A DNA stretch of 64,000 bases from Spirosoma sp. (lineage in GTDB: Bacteria > Bacteroidota > Bacteroidia > Cytophagales > Spirosomataceae), in contig NZ_JAPLET010000026.1 of the NCBI RefSeq assembly GCF_026391055.1, positions 124,001-188,000 on the forward strand. Reading direction: 5' to 3'. The notes below the pieces were generated by a model. The model ran no database searches, was not told where the DNA came from, and was given only the letters and a program-made list of their open reading frames with translations. Below, in pieces: positions 51,590-61,921 of the stretch. The position numbers and the translations under genes were made by a program. Each line of letters begins with the position of its first letter. Positions within the stretch are counted from its first letter, which is position 1.

Positions 51590-54298
51590 TTATTTACCTT
51601 TCGTTCCGCCCGCAGCAGCTTTGTAAACTTCATTATTCTGATTACCACCCGATTTCAGGTAGGCAACCAGATCTTTGAGTTCACTTGGGCTCAGGCTGTT
51701 GATAAGTCCTGGCAGCATAATAGAAACGGTCGAATTTTTCTTCGACACCACATCTTTCTTCGCCACCTTCCGAACCTCGTCGGGCGCGAAGGGATTCTGC
51801 GAAATCGAGTAGCTGGTTTTATCTTCATTCACCAGACGCCCCAATACAGACTGGCCATTTTTCAACGTAAAAATGGTAGACACGTATTGATCGGAGATGG
51901 CTTTGTCCGGGTGAATAATGGCTTCCAGGATATCTTTGTTGGAGAAACGGGTGCCAAGCTGAGTCAAATCAGGACCAATATCGCCACCTTGACCGCCCAT
52001 CGAATGACAGCGGCTGCATAGAATGGCGGAGTATATTTTCTTACCCGTATCAAAGCTACGCCCGGCCAATCCACTATCGACAACCGCAACGGCACTAGCC
52101 AGTTCCCAACGCCGACCCGGACCTTTTGGCGCATAATCGGTAACAAAATCGTTCCCGTTGGCCGTTAGCAAGTCGGCACCCGATAGCTTGTTGAATTTAT
52201 CAAACTGCTCTTTCGGTACGTGATTCAAGGCCAGTTTACGCGCTCTATCAATGAATCCTACATAGCTTCGACCACCCTGGTATTTGAACGCATTCCCAAA
52301 CCAGGTAAAGTATTTTGTCCGCGATTCCGGTGTCCAGCCAGCATCGGCCCGGCTTAACATAACGGCATAGAACGTTTGCTGTAAGGGCGGCACTTTCTCC
52401 AGCATTTTAGCAATATCCAGACCATACTGTGGATTGCGAAGGATAAGGTCTGACGAAGCGGTGGCTGTCTCAAGGCCCAGATCTTTGCTGCCGGGCTCGT
52501 CTTTTACGTCCATCAGCGCCAGCGTTTTATTGACTACACCCGGTGCTTCGAGAGAAATCAGAACGCGGCTGAGACCACGGTTCAGCAAGGCCGTTTTAGC
52601 CGGAAAATGTGGGTTAAGGTAAGCAATCACTTTATCACGATCGGCTCCTTCCGGCATGCCCATCCGTAACATAGTTAATTCAAAAGCACGGCTCAGATCA
52701 AATTGCTGTGATTCCGACAACTGGTTATAGTTAATCTTAACCAATGCATTATACAGCTTACTCTTTTGCGTAGCATCTCCCTGACGGGCCAGCGCTACAG
52801 CTGCCTGCGTTAGGCGCTGCGGATCAGTTTCGGTAAACACGCGCTCCTGCCATTGGGCAACGGGCTGATGTTCAACGGCAATCCGGGCAGCGTAACGCAC
52901 AAAGCGATCGGGGTGATTTAAGTTAGGCCAGGCAGCCGCAATAGCCGCTGGATTTGCCCCATGATGGTACTGCTCCATCTGGGTTCTTATCTGATGTTCT
53001 TTCGTAATGACGGGTGCTTTGGCAACTGGTGTTACAGATTCTGTGCCGGTATAGGTAACCCGGTACAAGTCCGACTCCAGCCGACGGCCGCCCGTCAAAA
53101 AATACATAGCGCCATCGGGGCCGAACATACCATCGGTCAATGGCAGGGGCGACCCTGAAATAAACTCTTCCCGCTCCCCTTCGTAGGTAGCACCTTTAGG
53201 TTTGAGGTGAATCGAGTAGATAATACCAAAGCTCCAGTCAAAGGCAAATAACGACTGGCGATACCGCTCGGGGAAACGAGCCTTGTCGCCATACATCAGG
53301 TTCGTTGGCGATCCCTGGCCAATGTTCAGAACAGGCGGCAGATTGTCCGGGTTTCCGGGAAGCCACTTGCCATTTCCGGTACGCCAGCCAAACTCAGCTC
53401 CACTGGTAATATGGCAAATCCGGGTTGGGCGATACCAGGGCAGACCAAAGTCCCACTCCATGTCGGAGTCATAGCCAAACATATCACCAGCTTCGTTGAA
53501 CGCAATATCGAATGTATTTCGGAAACCGGCTCCTATCAACTCCCATCGCTTTCCTTCGGGGTCAATATTGGCTACCCAGCCACCAGGCGCCATACGATCG
53601 TTGGCATGCCCACGGGGGTCTTTTATTTGCGGGAACAGATTGTCTTCTTTCCAGTTCGATGGCAAACGATAGGCATCCATTTGCGGGACGTCAACGTGGT
53701 TCCCCGCAACAAGATAGATGGACTTACCATCTGGAGAGAGCTTCATGCTGTGCGGACCATGTTCACCTTCCTGCCCTTTCAGCTCTTTCAGCAGGGTAAT
53801 TGTCTCAAACTGATCATCACCGTTAGTATCCTGAAGGCGATATAATCCCGTAGGTTTATTAAAATTTTTGTTTACCCGGTTGTTCACCATCACATACAGG
53901 CTGTTAAAGGCGTACAACAAGCCCTGCGCGTAGCCCATTCCAACCGTTGTATCGCCGGGCTGAACGATACCGACTTTCAGTTTTTCAACTTTAGGCTGCT
54001 GGTTACCCGAACCAACGGGCGGAATTTCCAGTCGGTAGAGGAACCCGTATTGATCGGAAGTAATCATCCGACCTTTATCATCGAAGGTCATAGCCACCCA
54101 CGAGCCTTGCTTATTGTCGGAGGGGCTATACAAGTGCTCCGCTTTAAAACCAGGCAGCATCTTTAGCTTGTCTAGTTTGGGGTTGTCTGCTTTGGTTGTT
54201 TCGGACGTTACTCCGCTCATATTGACCCAGGATGTTCCGGCCAGAGCCATGGCCGAAACGAATAGCAGCAACCTGGATGATTTTTGTTTGAAAAACAT
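51590..54298 (-). CDS. Sorbosone-dehydrogenase/HEAT/cytochrome c fusion protein (PVC-type)
   Basis: The 902-residue product (start complement 54296-54298) has a signal peptide (LLLFVSAMALAGTSW). Residues ~50-420 are a sugar-dehydrogenase beta-propeller (MLPGFKAEHLYSP; MGYAQGLLYAFNSLYVMVN; HGPHSMKLSPDG; FGLPWYRPTRICHI). Residues ~450-740 are helical HEAT-like repeats. The C-terminus is a c-type cytochrome with CSRCH and the axial Met in SIMLPGLI. It probably oxidises sugars in the periplasm and passes electrons directly to its own haem. It precedes the DUF1080 gene. Confidence 0.9.
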   Translation of the reverse strand: MFFKQKSSRLLLFVSAMALAGTSWVNMSGVTSETTKADNPKLDKLKMLPGFKAEHLYSPSDNKQGSWVAMTFDDKGRMITSDQYGFLYRLEIPPVGSGNQQPKVEKLKVGIVQPGDTTVGMGYAQGLLYAFNSLYVMVNNRVNKNFNKPTGLYRLQDTNGDDQFETITLLKELKGQEGEHGPHSMKLSPDGKSIYLVAGNHVDVPQMDAYRLPSNWKEDNLFPQIKDPRGHANDRMAPGGWVANIDPEGKRWELIGAGFRNTFDIAFNEAGDMFGYDSDMEWDFGLPWYRPTRICHITSGAEFGWRTGNGKWLPGNPDNLPPVLNIGQGSPTNLMYGDKARFPERYRQSLFAFDWSFGIIYSIHLKPKGATYEGEREEFISGSPLPLTDGMFGPDGAMYFLTGGRRLESDLYRVTYTGTESVTPVAKAPVITKEHQIRTQMEQYHHGANPAAIAAAWPNLNHPDRFVRYAARIAVEHQPVAQWQERVFTETDPQRLTQAAVALARQGDATQKSKLYNALVKINYNQLSESQQFDLSRAFELTMLRMGMPEGADRDKVIAYLNPHFPAKTALLNRGLSRVLISLEAPGVVNKTLALMDVKDEPGSKDLGLETATASSDLILRNPQYGLDIAKMLEKVPPLQQTFYAVMLSRADAGWTPESRTKYFTWFGNAFKYQGGRSYVGFIDRARKLALNHVPKEQFDKFNKLSGADLLTANGNDFVTDYAPKGPGRRWELASAVAVVDSGLAGRSFDTGKKIYSAILCSRCHSMGGQGGDIGPDLTQLGTRFSNKDILEAIIHPDKAISDQYVSTIFTLKNGQSVLGRLVNEDKTSYSISQNPFAPDEVRKVAKKDVVSKKNSTVSIMLPGLINSLSPSELKDLVAYLKSGGNQNNEVYKAAAGGTKGK

Positions 54299-54518
54299 GC
54301 TTCCTATTGAGTAAGTTAACATCAATGCCTCTTCTGGCGCACTATTGGCCTGCTGACTATTCTGACAGCTTCAGGCTACATTCACTAAAGCGTTGATTTC
54401 TGATGATATACCGCACCGGAGTTGATAGAAAAAGAAAGAAAAGAAGCAGAGCCGAAGTCGATTCTGCTTCTAGGCAATCAGAATCACCAACCTTGGTATT
54501 CAAAACAAAAAGAGTTGT

Positions 54519-54550
54519 ATTGAGTAGGCGTTTTTAAACGCCTACTCAAT
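54519..54550 (-). terminator. Terminator after susD
   Basis: ATTGAGTAGGCGTTT (54519-54533) and AAACGCCTACTCAAT (54536-54550) are perfect 15-base reverse complements with a 2-base loop. On the minus strand the stem is followed by CTTTTTGTTTT. It lies 11 bases past the susD stop, separating the SusCD pair from the following dehydrogenase gene, which starts 262 bases beyond susD. Confidence 0.8.
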
Positions 54551-54560
54551 GAATTAATGA

Positions 54561-56078
54561 TTAGAAATTGGGTGTCAAGGCCGCTTCAACCGCAGGCAGG
54601 CCGTAGTAATCATCAAGAACCGTGAAAGCATTCGGTGGCGGAACTGCCCCGGCCGGGAAATAGTACGCTGCCGGATCAGCCTTCACCTTCGCTCCATAGG
54701 CCCCAATAATCTCTTTCACGCGGCCCGTACGGGTCAGATCAAACCAGCGTTTGTTTTCAAAAGCCAGTTCAACACGCCGTTCTCTGAAGATGGCTTCCCG
54801 CATATCCGTCTGTGACGATGCCGTCGTAGCCGCTAAACCCGCACGGGCCCGTACCTGATTGATGTAGGGAGCAGCCTCTCCCGTTTTGCCCTGCTCGTTT
54901 AGCGATTCTGCCAAAAATAACAGCACTTCGGCGTAGCGATAGACGGGCCAGTTCTGACCGGTATTGTTGTGCTGCGAATGAGGACGAGCATATTTTTTGA
55001 TATATGGGTACGTTTTATTGGCGCGTAGGCTACCACTTAAGAAAACGGTTCCAATGGAGATGTCCTTTCGCTTATCACCGGGTTCGTAAGCCGCAATAAG
55101 ATCCGGTGTCGGAATGTTATTACTCTCCTGAGACGTAGGCTGTGCATTCGATGTGCCCGTAAGGGGGAGAATCTCGGCGGCTGTAATGGGAGAAGGTATA
55201 AAGCGATAAATCTGGTTACCATTGTACCCGGCCGAACCTTCCATATACTGAATCTCGAATACAGATTCTTTATTATTCTTATTCGTGCTGGTATACGAAA
55301 AGGCATCGTTATAATCAGGCATCAATACATAGCCGTCATTAGCGACTACCGCTTTCAGGAGAGTTTCTGCCTGCGCCCATTTTTTCTGCGTAATGTACAG
55401 ATTCGCCAGCAGGACTTTGGCCGCTCCTGACGTAGCCCGGCCCTGTTCCTGTGTGGCTTTATTTGGTAAGGCAGTGCTGGCCGCTAAAGCATCCTTTTCG
55501 ATCTGTGCATAGATAGCATCCGTAGTTGCCAGCGGTAAAGCGGCATCTTCCCGACCGGCAACCGGCACCAAATGCAGTGGCACTTTGCCAAACAGGCGTA
55601 CCAGATCAAAGTAGGCGAAGGCTCTCAGAAACAAGGCTTGTCCTTTCAGATTATTTTTCAATGCTTCTGAACTGAACGTTACCCCATTACCATCGATAAG
55701 CGACAAGATCTGATTGGCCCGCGCAATAATCACGTAATTTAACCGGTACTGTACCAGTACGTTATCATTGGCGGTAACTCCGTTGGCTGTTGGAACGGCA
55801 AAATCAGCTACGTTTTCAGTTGGGTCAACAGCTCCGTAGAGCGTATTACGGGCATAGTACGTATTGTCGGAGTGCATTTCCTCCAACACCCAGGCCCGTT
55901 CGTTAAACATCTGCCGAAGGGGAACATAGGCTCCGTTAACAGCCTGCTGAAAGTCGGCTTCAGTCTTGAAAAATGTTGCCGAACTCAACGCTGTTTCAGG
56001 CGTTACAGTCAGGAAATCTTTGCTGCAACCGGTTAAGGCAATTGCTAAAAGCCAAGTCGCAATGTATTTACGTGTCAT
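54561..56078 (-). CDS. SusD/RagB-family nutrient-binding outer-membrane lipoprotein
   Basis: The 505-residue product (start complement 56076-56078) has lipobox LTGCSKDF and SusD landmarks: TPETALSSATFFKTEADFQ near the N-terminus, helical TPR-like repeats (ALFLRAFAYFDLVRLFGKVPL) and the C-terminal FRERRVELAFENKRWFDLTR. It sits on the cell surface as a lid over the SusC pore and binds the imported glycan or oligomer. Alternative upstream starts (to 56141) would hide the signal peptide. It is encoded 88 bases after susC; the ligand is not predictable from sequence alone. Confidence 0.95.
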   Translation of the reverse strand: MTRKYIATWLLAIALTGCSKDFLTVTPETALSSATFFKTEADFQQAVNGAYVPLRQMFNERAWVLEEMHSDNTYYARNTLYGAVDPTENVADFAVPTANGVTANDNVLVQYRLNYVIIARANQILSLIDGNGVTFSSEALKNNLKGQALFLRAFAYFDLVRLFGKVPLHLVPVAGREDAALPLATTDAIYAQIEKDALAASTALPNKATQEQGRATSGAAKVLLANLYITQKKWAQAETLLKAVVANDGYVLMPDYNDAFSYTSTNKNNKESVFEIQYMEGSAGYNGNQIYRFIPSPITAAEILPLTGTSNAQPTSQESNNIPTPDLIAAYEPGDKRKDISIGTVFLSGSLRANKTYPYIKKYARPHSQHNNTGQNWPVYRYAEVLLFLAESLNEQGKTGEAAPYINQVRARAGLAATTASSQTDMREAIFRERRVELAFENKRWFDLTRTGRVKEIIGAYGAKVKADPAAYYFPAGAVPPPNAFTVLDDYYGLPAVEAALTPNF

Positions 56079-56166
56079 ATGGTTCGAAATGAGTTTATAG
56101 GTCATTTGATAGTTCCTGGATTGTCGGACGATAGTTGACAACCACTGACGATTCTATGACGATGAA

Positions 56167-59100
56167 TTAAAAGTTCAGGTTTACGCCAAGTGTGTAGGTA
56201 CGTGGAACCGGATAGTTCGAAAAGTCGACGCCCTGGCTCAGGTTACCGCCATCACCATCACCGGACCCGTTGCCGCTGGTCTCTGGGTTCGGACCACCCC
56301 AGTATTTAGTGAAAATATAAACCTGTTGGGCCGACGCATATACCCGTGCTGACTTGAATAGCTTGTTGACCGCCCCTATGTTGTACCCCAGTGTTATGTT
56401 TTTGATAGTAAAAAATGACGCATCCGCCAGGAATTGTGTACTGTTCCAGTCGCGCTCAATACCCGTAAAGTTCCCGCCATTGTTGGTTGCCCCAAACTGA
56501 CCGGCTCCTGGCGTTATTACTTTAGTGGCCACGCCAACACCATTTGTTATGACGTTTTGAACGCGAAAACGGTCTTTTACGCCCTCAACCATGTTAAATA
56601 CAGCGTCGAGATTGGCGGTGCTATACAAATGGCGAACCCACAACTGATTTCCATACGAGCCAGAGCCCGTAATCGAGAAATCAAAGTTGCCGTATTTCAG
56701 ATCGTTCGTAATACCGTAGGTGAATTTTGGGAATGGGCTACCAATAATCGTGCGGTCATCGGCATCACCACCGTAGGTAATCACACCATCGCCGTTCACA
56801 TCTTTCATTTTGATGGTACCAATGGCCGAACGGCCTGGAATGATTGGCGATGTTCTCAGCTCTTCAGCACTCTGATAATACCCTTCTTTAATCAAGCCAT
56901 AGAACTGCCCAAAGGGCTTACCCACCTGCGTGATGTGGAACGAACCATACACCCGGTCAATACCCGGAGCCAGGGCTACAACCAGATTGCGGTTGAACGA
57001 GATGTTTGCGTTGGTATTCCATTTGAGCCGACCCGTCGTGTTTTTGGTTGTCAGCGAGAACTCATGGCCCCAGAACTTAATTTCACCAATGTTGTCATTA
57101 AAGTTTGTGAAGCCCGACTCCTGCGGAATTTGTACCGCATAAAGCAGATTGGTTGTCCGCTTCGTGTAGAAATCATAGATAAACTGGATACGATCGTTTA
57201 ATAAACCCAGATCAAGACCTATATCAAACTGCTTGGTCGTTTCCCATCCTAAATTAGGGTTCGCCAGCGACGTCACAACGGCTCCTGTAGCCACCGTACT
57301 TCCAAACACGGCGTTTGTGGTGTTGTTAACCAGAGCATACGACGTGTAGTTACCAATGTTATTATTACCAATTACGCCGTAGCTGGCCCGTACTTTTGCA
57401 AACGAAACGGGCATAACTGATTTCATGAAATTTTCATCCGAGATAACCCAGCCCACCGAAGCTGACGGAAACGTACCATACTGGTTGTTCGCGCCAAATC
57501 GGGACGAGCCATCAGATCGAACAGCTGCCGTAAATAGATATTTTCCTTTGTAGTTATACGTCAGACGAGACAGGTAGGAAGTTAACGTCCACTGGTTGAT
57601 ACCGTTGTTTGTACCTCCCCGGTTGATATTGAGCGCTCCCTGAATGGTAGGCAGCCGGTCATCGGCATACGTATCGGCCTGAATCCGGTTAAACTCCTGT
57701 CGATACCACTGATTGGTAAAACCAGCTAGCAGTTCAAAATTATGATCGTTAAAGCTGCGGGTATATGTAGCCAGGTTTTCGTTCAGCCAGGATGTATTCT
57801 CCAGCCCCTGCCGAATAGAAACGGCCGTTGTCGGGATTGGCACGTTGATGGCACTCGTAGCCGTTGACGGGTTAAAGAAGAAGAACTTAGAGTTTTGGTA
57901 CTCGATATTCATCGTCGACCGTAATGTCAACCCAGTGATCGGCCGATATTGTACATAAGCATTCGCCAGCAGGTTTGTGTTCTTGGTTTCATTGACCAGC
58001 TCATTAGCGGCCCGCACCCAGTTAGGATACTGGAAAATATTTCCCGTACTACCCGGAAAGGTATTGAACTTAGTCAATTGGCCACTGGCATCATAAATAG
58101 GCATAACTGGCCAAGTGTGCAGGGCGTTGAAGAGGATTCCGGTTCCCCGGTCGCCATCTGTCCGGGGTGTATTATCGTACACGTACGAAGGGGCTACGTT
58201 AAAGCCAATCGTTACCCGATCTGACAAGTTATAATTTGAGTTCAGACGCAGCGAATACCGTTTGTATTTGTTGTTCAATACGACCCCATCCTGATTAAAA
58301 ATACCGGCAACCAACGATGTATTGGCTTTACCCGTATTATTGGAAATACTCAGGTTATAGCTCTGAAGGGGGGCCTCCCGCAGCAAAGCATTATACCAGT
58401 CGTTGTTTTTGCCTTCGTACTGCGACGGATTTTGAAACTCGACTGGCACAGCCTGCCCCTGGTCTTCGTAGTACTCCTTTTTAAACTGAGCAAACTGAAC
58501 CGCGTCCAGCATTTTCACGCGACCGCGCATGGGCACTTTCTGTATGCCCGCAAACGTACTGAAACTTATGTTCGTCTGGCCGGGCTTTCCTTTTTTCGTT
58601 GTGATCAATACAACCCCGTTGGCTGCCCTGGAACCGTAGAGCGAGGTCGACGCGGCATCTTTCAGCACCGAAAGATCTTCGATCTCATCGGGGTTAAGCT
58701 GGGCAATGTTTCCCGTTATAGGGAAACCATCTACTACATAAAGCGGGTCGCTACCCGCCGAAACCGATACCTGACCGCGAATCCGGATACTTATTCCTTG
58801 ACCCGGCTTACCGGTAGCCTGGTTGATTTGCACACCTGCCAGTCGGCCCTGTAATTTCTGGCCAATTTGAGACACGGGTAAATCTTTAATTTCTGCAGCA
58901 CTAACGGTCTGAACGGCACCGGTAATCTCCTTCTTCAACTGACTACCATAGCCAACGACCACAACTTCGTTTAATGTCTGATCATCGGGCGTTAGTGTTA
59001 CGGTTAGCGTAGTTTGGCCACCCACAACAGCTTCTTTTCGTGCGTACCCGACAAAGCTGAAAACCAGCGTTGAATTGGCGTTGGGAACGGAAATTTTAAA

Positions 59101-59370
59101 GCTTCCTGTTCCGTCTGTAGTTGTCCCCTGTGTTGACCCTTTTATAACAACACTTACGCCGGGCAACCCATCACCTTTCTCATCAATTACTTTACCTGAC
59201 ACGGTAATGTCCGTCGCGGCCTCTGCCAAACGATCCGGAGCATTGATAGCTACCAGTGCACTAACAGACCGCCCGCCTTCAGAAAGGGCCCCATTAGGCT
59301 GTTTTGCAGAACTTGCGAATGACTCTGCAATCACCATGGCCATAGCCATAGATAAATAGAATCTCTTCAT
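56167..59370 (-). CDS. SusC/RagA-family TonB-dependent transporter
   Basis: The 1067-residue protein has a signal peptide, a carboxypeptidase-regulatory-like domain (residues ~54-135, SGKVIDEKGDGLPGVSVVI and FSFVGYARKE), a TonB-box region DQTLNEVVVVGYG, the plug with the SusC hallmark LQGRLAGVQI, DPLYVVDGFPI and SLYGSRAANGVVLIT, and a 22-strand barrel ending TYTLGVNLNF. Its first ~50 mature residues are a variable extension. It imports large substrates across the outer membrane using TonB energy and pairs with the SusD next to it. Confidence 0.97.
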   Translation of the reverse strand: MKRFYLSMAMAMVIAESFASSAKQPNGALSEGGRSVSALVAINAPDRLAEAATDITVSGKVIDEKGDGLPGVSVVIKGSTQGTTTDGTGSFKISVPNANSTLVFSFVGYARKEAVVGGQTTLTVTLTPDDQTLNEVVVVGYGSQLKKEITGAVQTVSAAEIKDLPVSQIGQKLQGRLAGVQINQATGKPGQGISIRIRGQVSVSAGSDPLYVVDGFPITGNIAQLNPDEIEDLSVLKDAASTSLYGSRAANGVVLITTKKGKPGQTNISFSTFAGIQKVPMRGRVKMLDAVQFAQFKKEYYEDQGQAVPVEFQNPSQYEGKNNDWYNALLREAPLQSYNLSISNNTGKANTSLVAGIFNQDGVVLNNKYKRYSLRLNSNYNLSDRVTIGFNVAPSYVYDNTPRTDGDRGTGILFNALHTWPVMPIYDASGQLTKFNTFPGSTGNIFQYPNWVRAANELVNETKNTNLLANAYVQYRPITGLTLRSTMNIEYQNSKFFFFNPSTATSAINVPIPTTAVSIRQGLENTSWLNENLATYTRSFNDHNFELLAGFTNQWYRQEFNRIQADTYADDRLPTIQGALNINRGGTNNGINQWTLTSYLSRLTYNYKGKYLFTAAVRSDGSSRFGANNQYGTFPSASVGWVISDENFMKSVMPVSFAKVRASYGVIGNNNIGNYTSYALVNNTTNAVFGSTVATGAVVTSLANPNLGWETTKQFDIGLDLGLLNDRIQFIYDFYTKRTTNLLYAVQIPQESGFTNFNDNIGEIKFWGHEFSLTTKNTTGRLKWNTNANISFNRNLVVALAPGIDRVYGSFHITQVGKPFGQFYGLIKEGYYQSAEELRTSPIIPGRSAIGTIKMKDVNGDGVITYGGDADDRTIIGSPFPKFTYGITNDLKYGNFDFSITGSGSYGNQLWVRHLYSTANLDAVFNMVEGVKDRFRVQNVITNGVGVATKVITPGAGQFGATNNGGNFTGIERDWNSTQFLADASFFTIKNITLGYNIGAVNKLFKSARVYASAQQVYIFTKYWGGPNPETSGNGSGDGDGGNLSQGVDFSNYPVPRTYTLGVNLNF

Positions 59371-59616
59371 GGTTTTTAGAGTAAGGAATAGGATTTTTAA
59401 GGTGACTCTATTTCAAAAAAAGTCAATTGAATAGCCAAATATTGATATTCGAGCTACTCGTACTTTCCCATACATACCCATAGAAGAGGGTAATCTTTAT
59501 AAAATATAGTTTACACTTACTGCCTTTCTGACTTATCTAACTGATAATCAATAGAAGATCATAAATCCTGATAGCAGACATATTAATAAATTCTTATATG
59601 GAACGAGAACCCGTAG

Positions 59617-61806
59617 TTAATTAATGAATACTTCATCTACCAGTAATAGGGCGGTATTTCCTTTATTCGGATGCCAGTCAGGGATTTGCTTAAGCGGGTA
59701 TGCCACAACCTTTAGGTACGAAACGGTTTGCGGGGAAAATGTACAGGTGATCGCTTTCAGTTCGTGGGTACTTTTTTTGGCAGGAAGCTCAGGTTTGAGC
59801 GTACCAAGTCGTTTCATTTGGTCCCGGCTGCTACCACCCCAAATCTCAACCAGACCGGGCGGAAAAATGCTCGTTTCTTCTTCCACCATAATTCGGAGGG
59901 AAACCGAACGTACGCTGACTGGCTTCTTAAATTCTGATACCAGCGCCATTTCGTTCTTTCGAAACCCCGCCCAGTTGTTGGCCCAAGCGGGACTATTGGC
60001 GTTGAAGGTACCTAGTTTACCATCGAAAAAGGTGTGTGCGCCGTCGGCTTGATGAACCGGGTTAAGCGGCAACAATAAATTTACGCTATCCGGTAGGTAA
60101 GAACCTTTGTAAAAGCTAAACGTAGCCACATCACTGCTAAACCAGCCCTGCTTATAAGCTTTAGCTTTGATTACAGTCGGTTTATCCAGAACCGTCTGCC
60201 CCGTAAACAGAGGGGAGTGGATGCTGTCGGGCTCGCTGCCGTCGGTAGTAAATCGGAGCTGAACATCCCGAATAGGGTGTTTCAGTTGCAAAGCCAGCGT
60301 CTTATTAAAGATGGTAGAGCTATTTTTAATTTGTGGTGGATTCAGTTTTATTGGTTCACTGCCCCCCCCGTCGAACCCACCGATAAACTGAATATTTTTG
60401 TGCTCTTTCTGTAACTGTGTGATCTGAACAGGCGTTAGTGCCGTATTCCAGACAGCTAGAGTTTTCAGGGATTTAAACGCACCGATCTGCTTTTGTAGAT
60501 CGACGAACGTGACCTTCGTTCCTGCCAGCGACAACGTCTTCAGCTGGTCCAGAGAGGTCAGTTCAGTGATGCCGTTGCCCGTAATATCCGTAAAATTCAA
60601 ATCCAATTTTTGCAGATTCTCAAACTTCCGAATTTGCCGCAAGGCCGCATCGGTCACGGGCATTTTATTAAGGTTCAGGTAAACGATCTGCTCTTTTACG
60701 GCATCCAGTTCGTCCAGTTTCTCCGGTTTGTAAGCTGCCCGATTGTATAGATTGACAGCCAGCGCGGGCGACTCTTTAGCCAGTGGGGCAACGGTGCGGT
60801 AATCGTCATTGAGTTTCTTTACCGTTTCCTCATCAGCTGCTTCAAAATCGAAGGTTTCAACGACCTGAACCGGCTTAAACAAAGCCGACGCTAAGAATCG
60901 TAACGAATCGGTGGCGGGCAAATCGACCACTCGCTTCTTAAACTCGGCGCGGCCTTTTACCCACAACGCCAGCAAGGTCAATTCCTGCGGGGTAAGCTGG
61001 CTCTTTCCCAGCGGTGGCATGTGCTTTTTTTCGTCGGATGGCAGATGAATCCGCTGCAACAGCAAACTAACCGCGGGCTGACCGGCCACCAATAACTTAC
61101 CACTTTTGCCGCCTTTCAGGATCGACTCCATGCTGGTAAGATTCAGCTCTCCTTTCAATTTTCCGGGGTTATGACAGCTAACGCATTTCTGCTCAAAAAT
61201 CGGCTGTATTACATCGTTGAATACCAGAGCCTGATCGAGCGAAACGGGGGCGGGTTTCAGTTCATTGCTAATGGGGGCGAACAGAAAGTTATCGCCGTGG
61301 GTCAAGGTAGCCCCGTAATGCCCTGCTGCAATCAAACACACGATGGTGGTTAGCGCGCCCATTCGGGCAATCCGGGCGTTATACCAGGCTTTATTCCGAA
61401 TGGAGTAGACAAGTGCCGATGCGAAGAAAATACCCACGCCCGACCATTTGTGCCAGAACAACACCTGACCCGAATACCCATCTTCCTGCGCCAGAAAAAG
61501 CCCCATGATAACCGTAAGACCAGCCAGTAACGTGCCAATGAGCAGTAAATTGGCCAGAAAGTCCCGGTAAAACGTCGAACCCTCCGCTTGATTTTCAACA
61601 GGTTTAGCTCTAAAGCGAAACGCTTCCATGAGCATCGCCAGCAACAGAATGACGATGGGAAAATGAAGAAACAGCGGGTGCATACGCCCAACGGGCTGCA
61701 ACCATACAGGCACAACAATCCGATCGCTAAAAAGCAGGATGAACAGGATAAAGATGACCAGAACAAATATTCCTTGTTCTGCGAACTTGACCAGCCGTTT
61801 ATTCAT
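59617..61806 (-). CDS. Membrane protein with planctomycete-type cytochrome c, leucine-rich repeats and chitobiase-like C-terminal domain
   Basis: The 729-residue product starts at the complement 61804-61806. Four to five membrane segments come first, with HPLFLHFPIVILLL of DUF2231-like proteins. Next is a PSCyt1-type c-cytochrome (FEQKCVSCHNPGKLKGELNL; HMPPLGKSQLTPQEL). Residues ~340-480 carry leucine-rich repeats (NLQKLDLNFTDITGNGI; LKTLSLAGTKV). The C-terminus has a chitobiase/hexosaminidase-like domain (VQLRFTTDGSEPDSIHSPLF) and a lectin-like sandwich. It sits in the inner membrane facing the periplasm and probably takes part in haem-linked sugar oxidation with the DUF1501/DUF1553 partners upstream. 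Confidence 0.88.
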   Translation of the reverse strand: MNKRLVKFAEQGIFVLVIFILFILLFSDRIVVPVWLQPVGRMHPLFLHFPIVILLLAMLMEAFRFRAKPVENQAEGSTFYRDFLANLLLIGTLLAGLTVIMGLFLAQEDGYSGQVLFWHKWSGVGIFFASALVYSIRNKAWYNARIARMGALTTIVCLIAAGHYGATLTHGDNFLFAPISNELKPAPVSLDQALVFNDVIQPIFEQKCVSCHNPGKLKGELNLTSMESILKGGKSGKLLVAGQPAVSLLLQRIHLPSDEKKHMPPLGKSQLTPQELTLLALWVKGRAEFKKRVVDLPATDSLRFLASALFKPVQVVETFDFEAADEETVKKLNDDYRTVAPLAKESPALAVNLYNRAAYKPEKLDELDAVKEQIVYLNLNKMPVTDAALRQIRKFENLQKLDLNFTDITGNGITELTSLDQLKTLSLAGTKVTFVDLQKQIGAFKSLKTLAVWNTALTPVQITQLQKEHKNIQFIGGFDGGGSEPIKLNPPQIKNSSTIFNKTLALQLKHPIRDVQLRFTTDGSEPDSIHSPLFTGQTVLDKPTVIKAKAYKQGWFSSDVATFSFYKGSYLPDSVNLLLPLNPVHQADGAHTFFDGKLGTFNANSPAWANNWAGFRKNEMALVSEFKKPVSVRSVSLRIMVEEETSIFPPGLVEIWGGSSRDQMKRLGTLKPELPAKKSTHELKAITCTFSPQTVSYLKVVAYPLKQIPDWHPNKGNTALLLVDEVFIN

Positions 61807-61825
61807 GTTTAACAGGAATGTGTAC

Positions 61826-61846
61826 CAAACAGACGGAAGCTGTTTG
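61826..61846. repeat. Short hairpin CAAACAG...CTGTTTG upstream of the cytochrome/LRR gene
   Basis: CAAACAG (61826-61832) and CTGTTTG (61840-61846) enclose ACGGAAG. The 21-base unit equals in length and outer arms the hairpin at 2276-2296. It lies 20 bases upstream of the 61806 start, within the likely 5' untranslated leader. Confidence 0.5.
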
Positions 61847-61921
61847 TGATAAAAACTCAACTAAAAAATATGGATCAATTAGCCATCGGCAAATTGCTGG
61901 AAGCGGTTTGATACAATGAGG

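Noticed and set aside
53411-53845. Plus-strand frame of 144 residues opposite the dehydrogenase/cytochrome gene
   Set aside because: It lies entirely antisense to a clear 902-residue protein and has no family resemblance.
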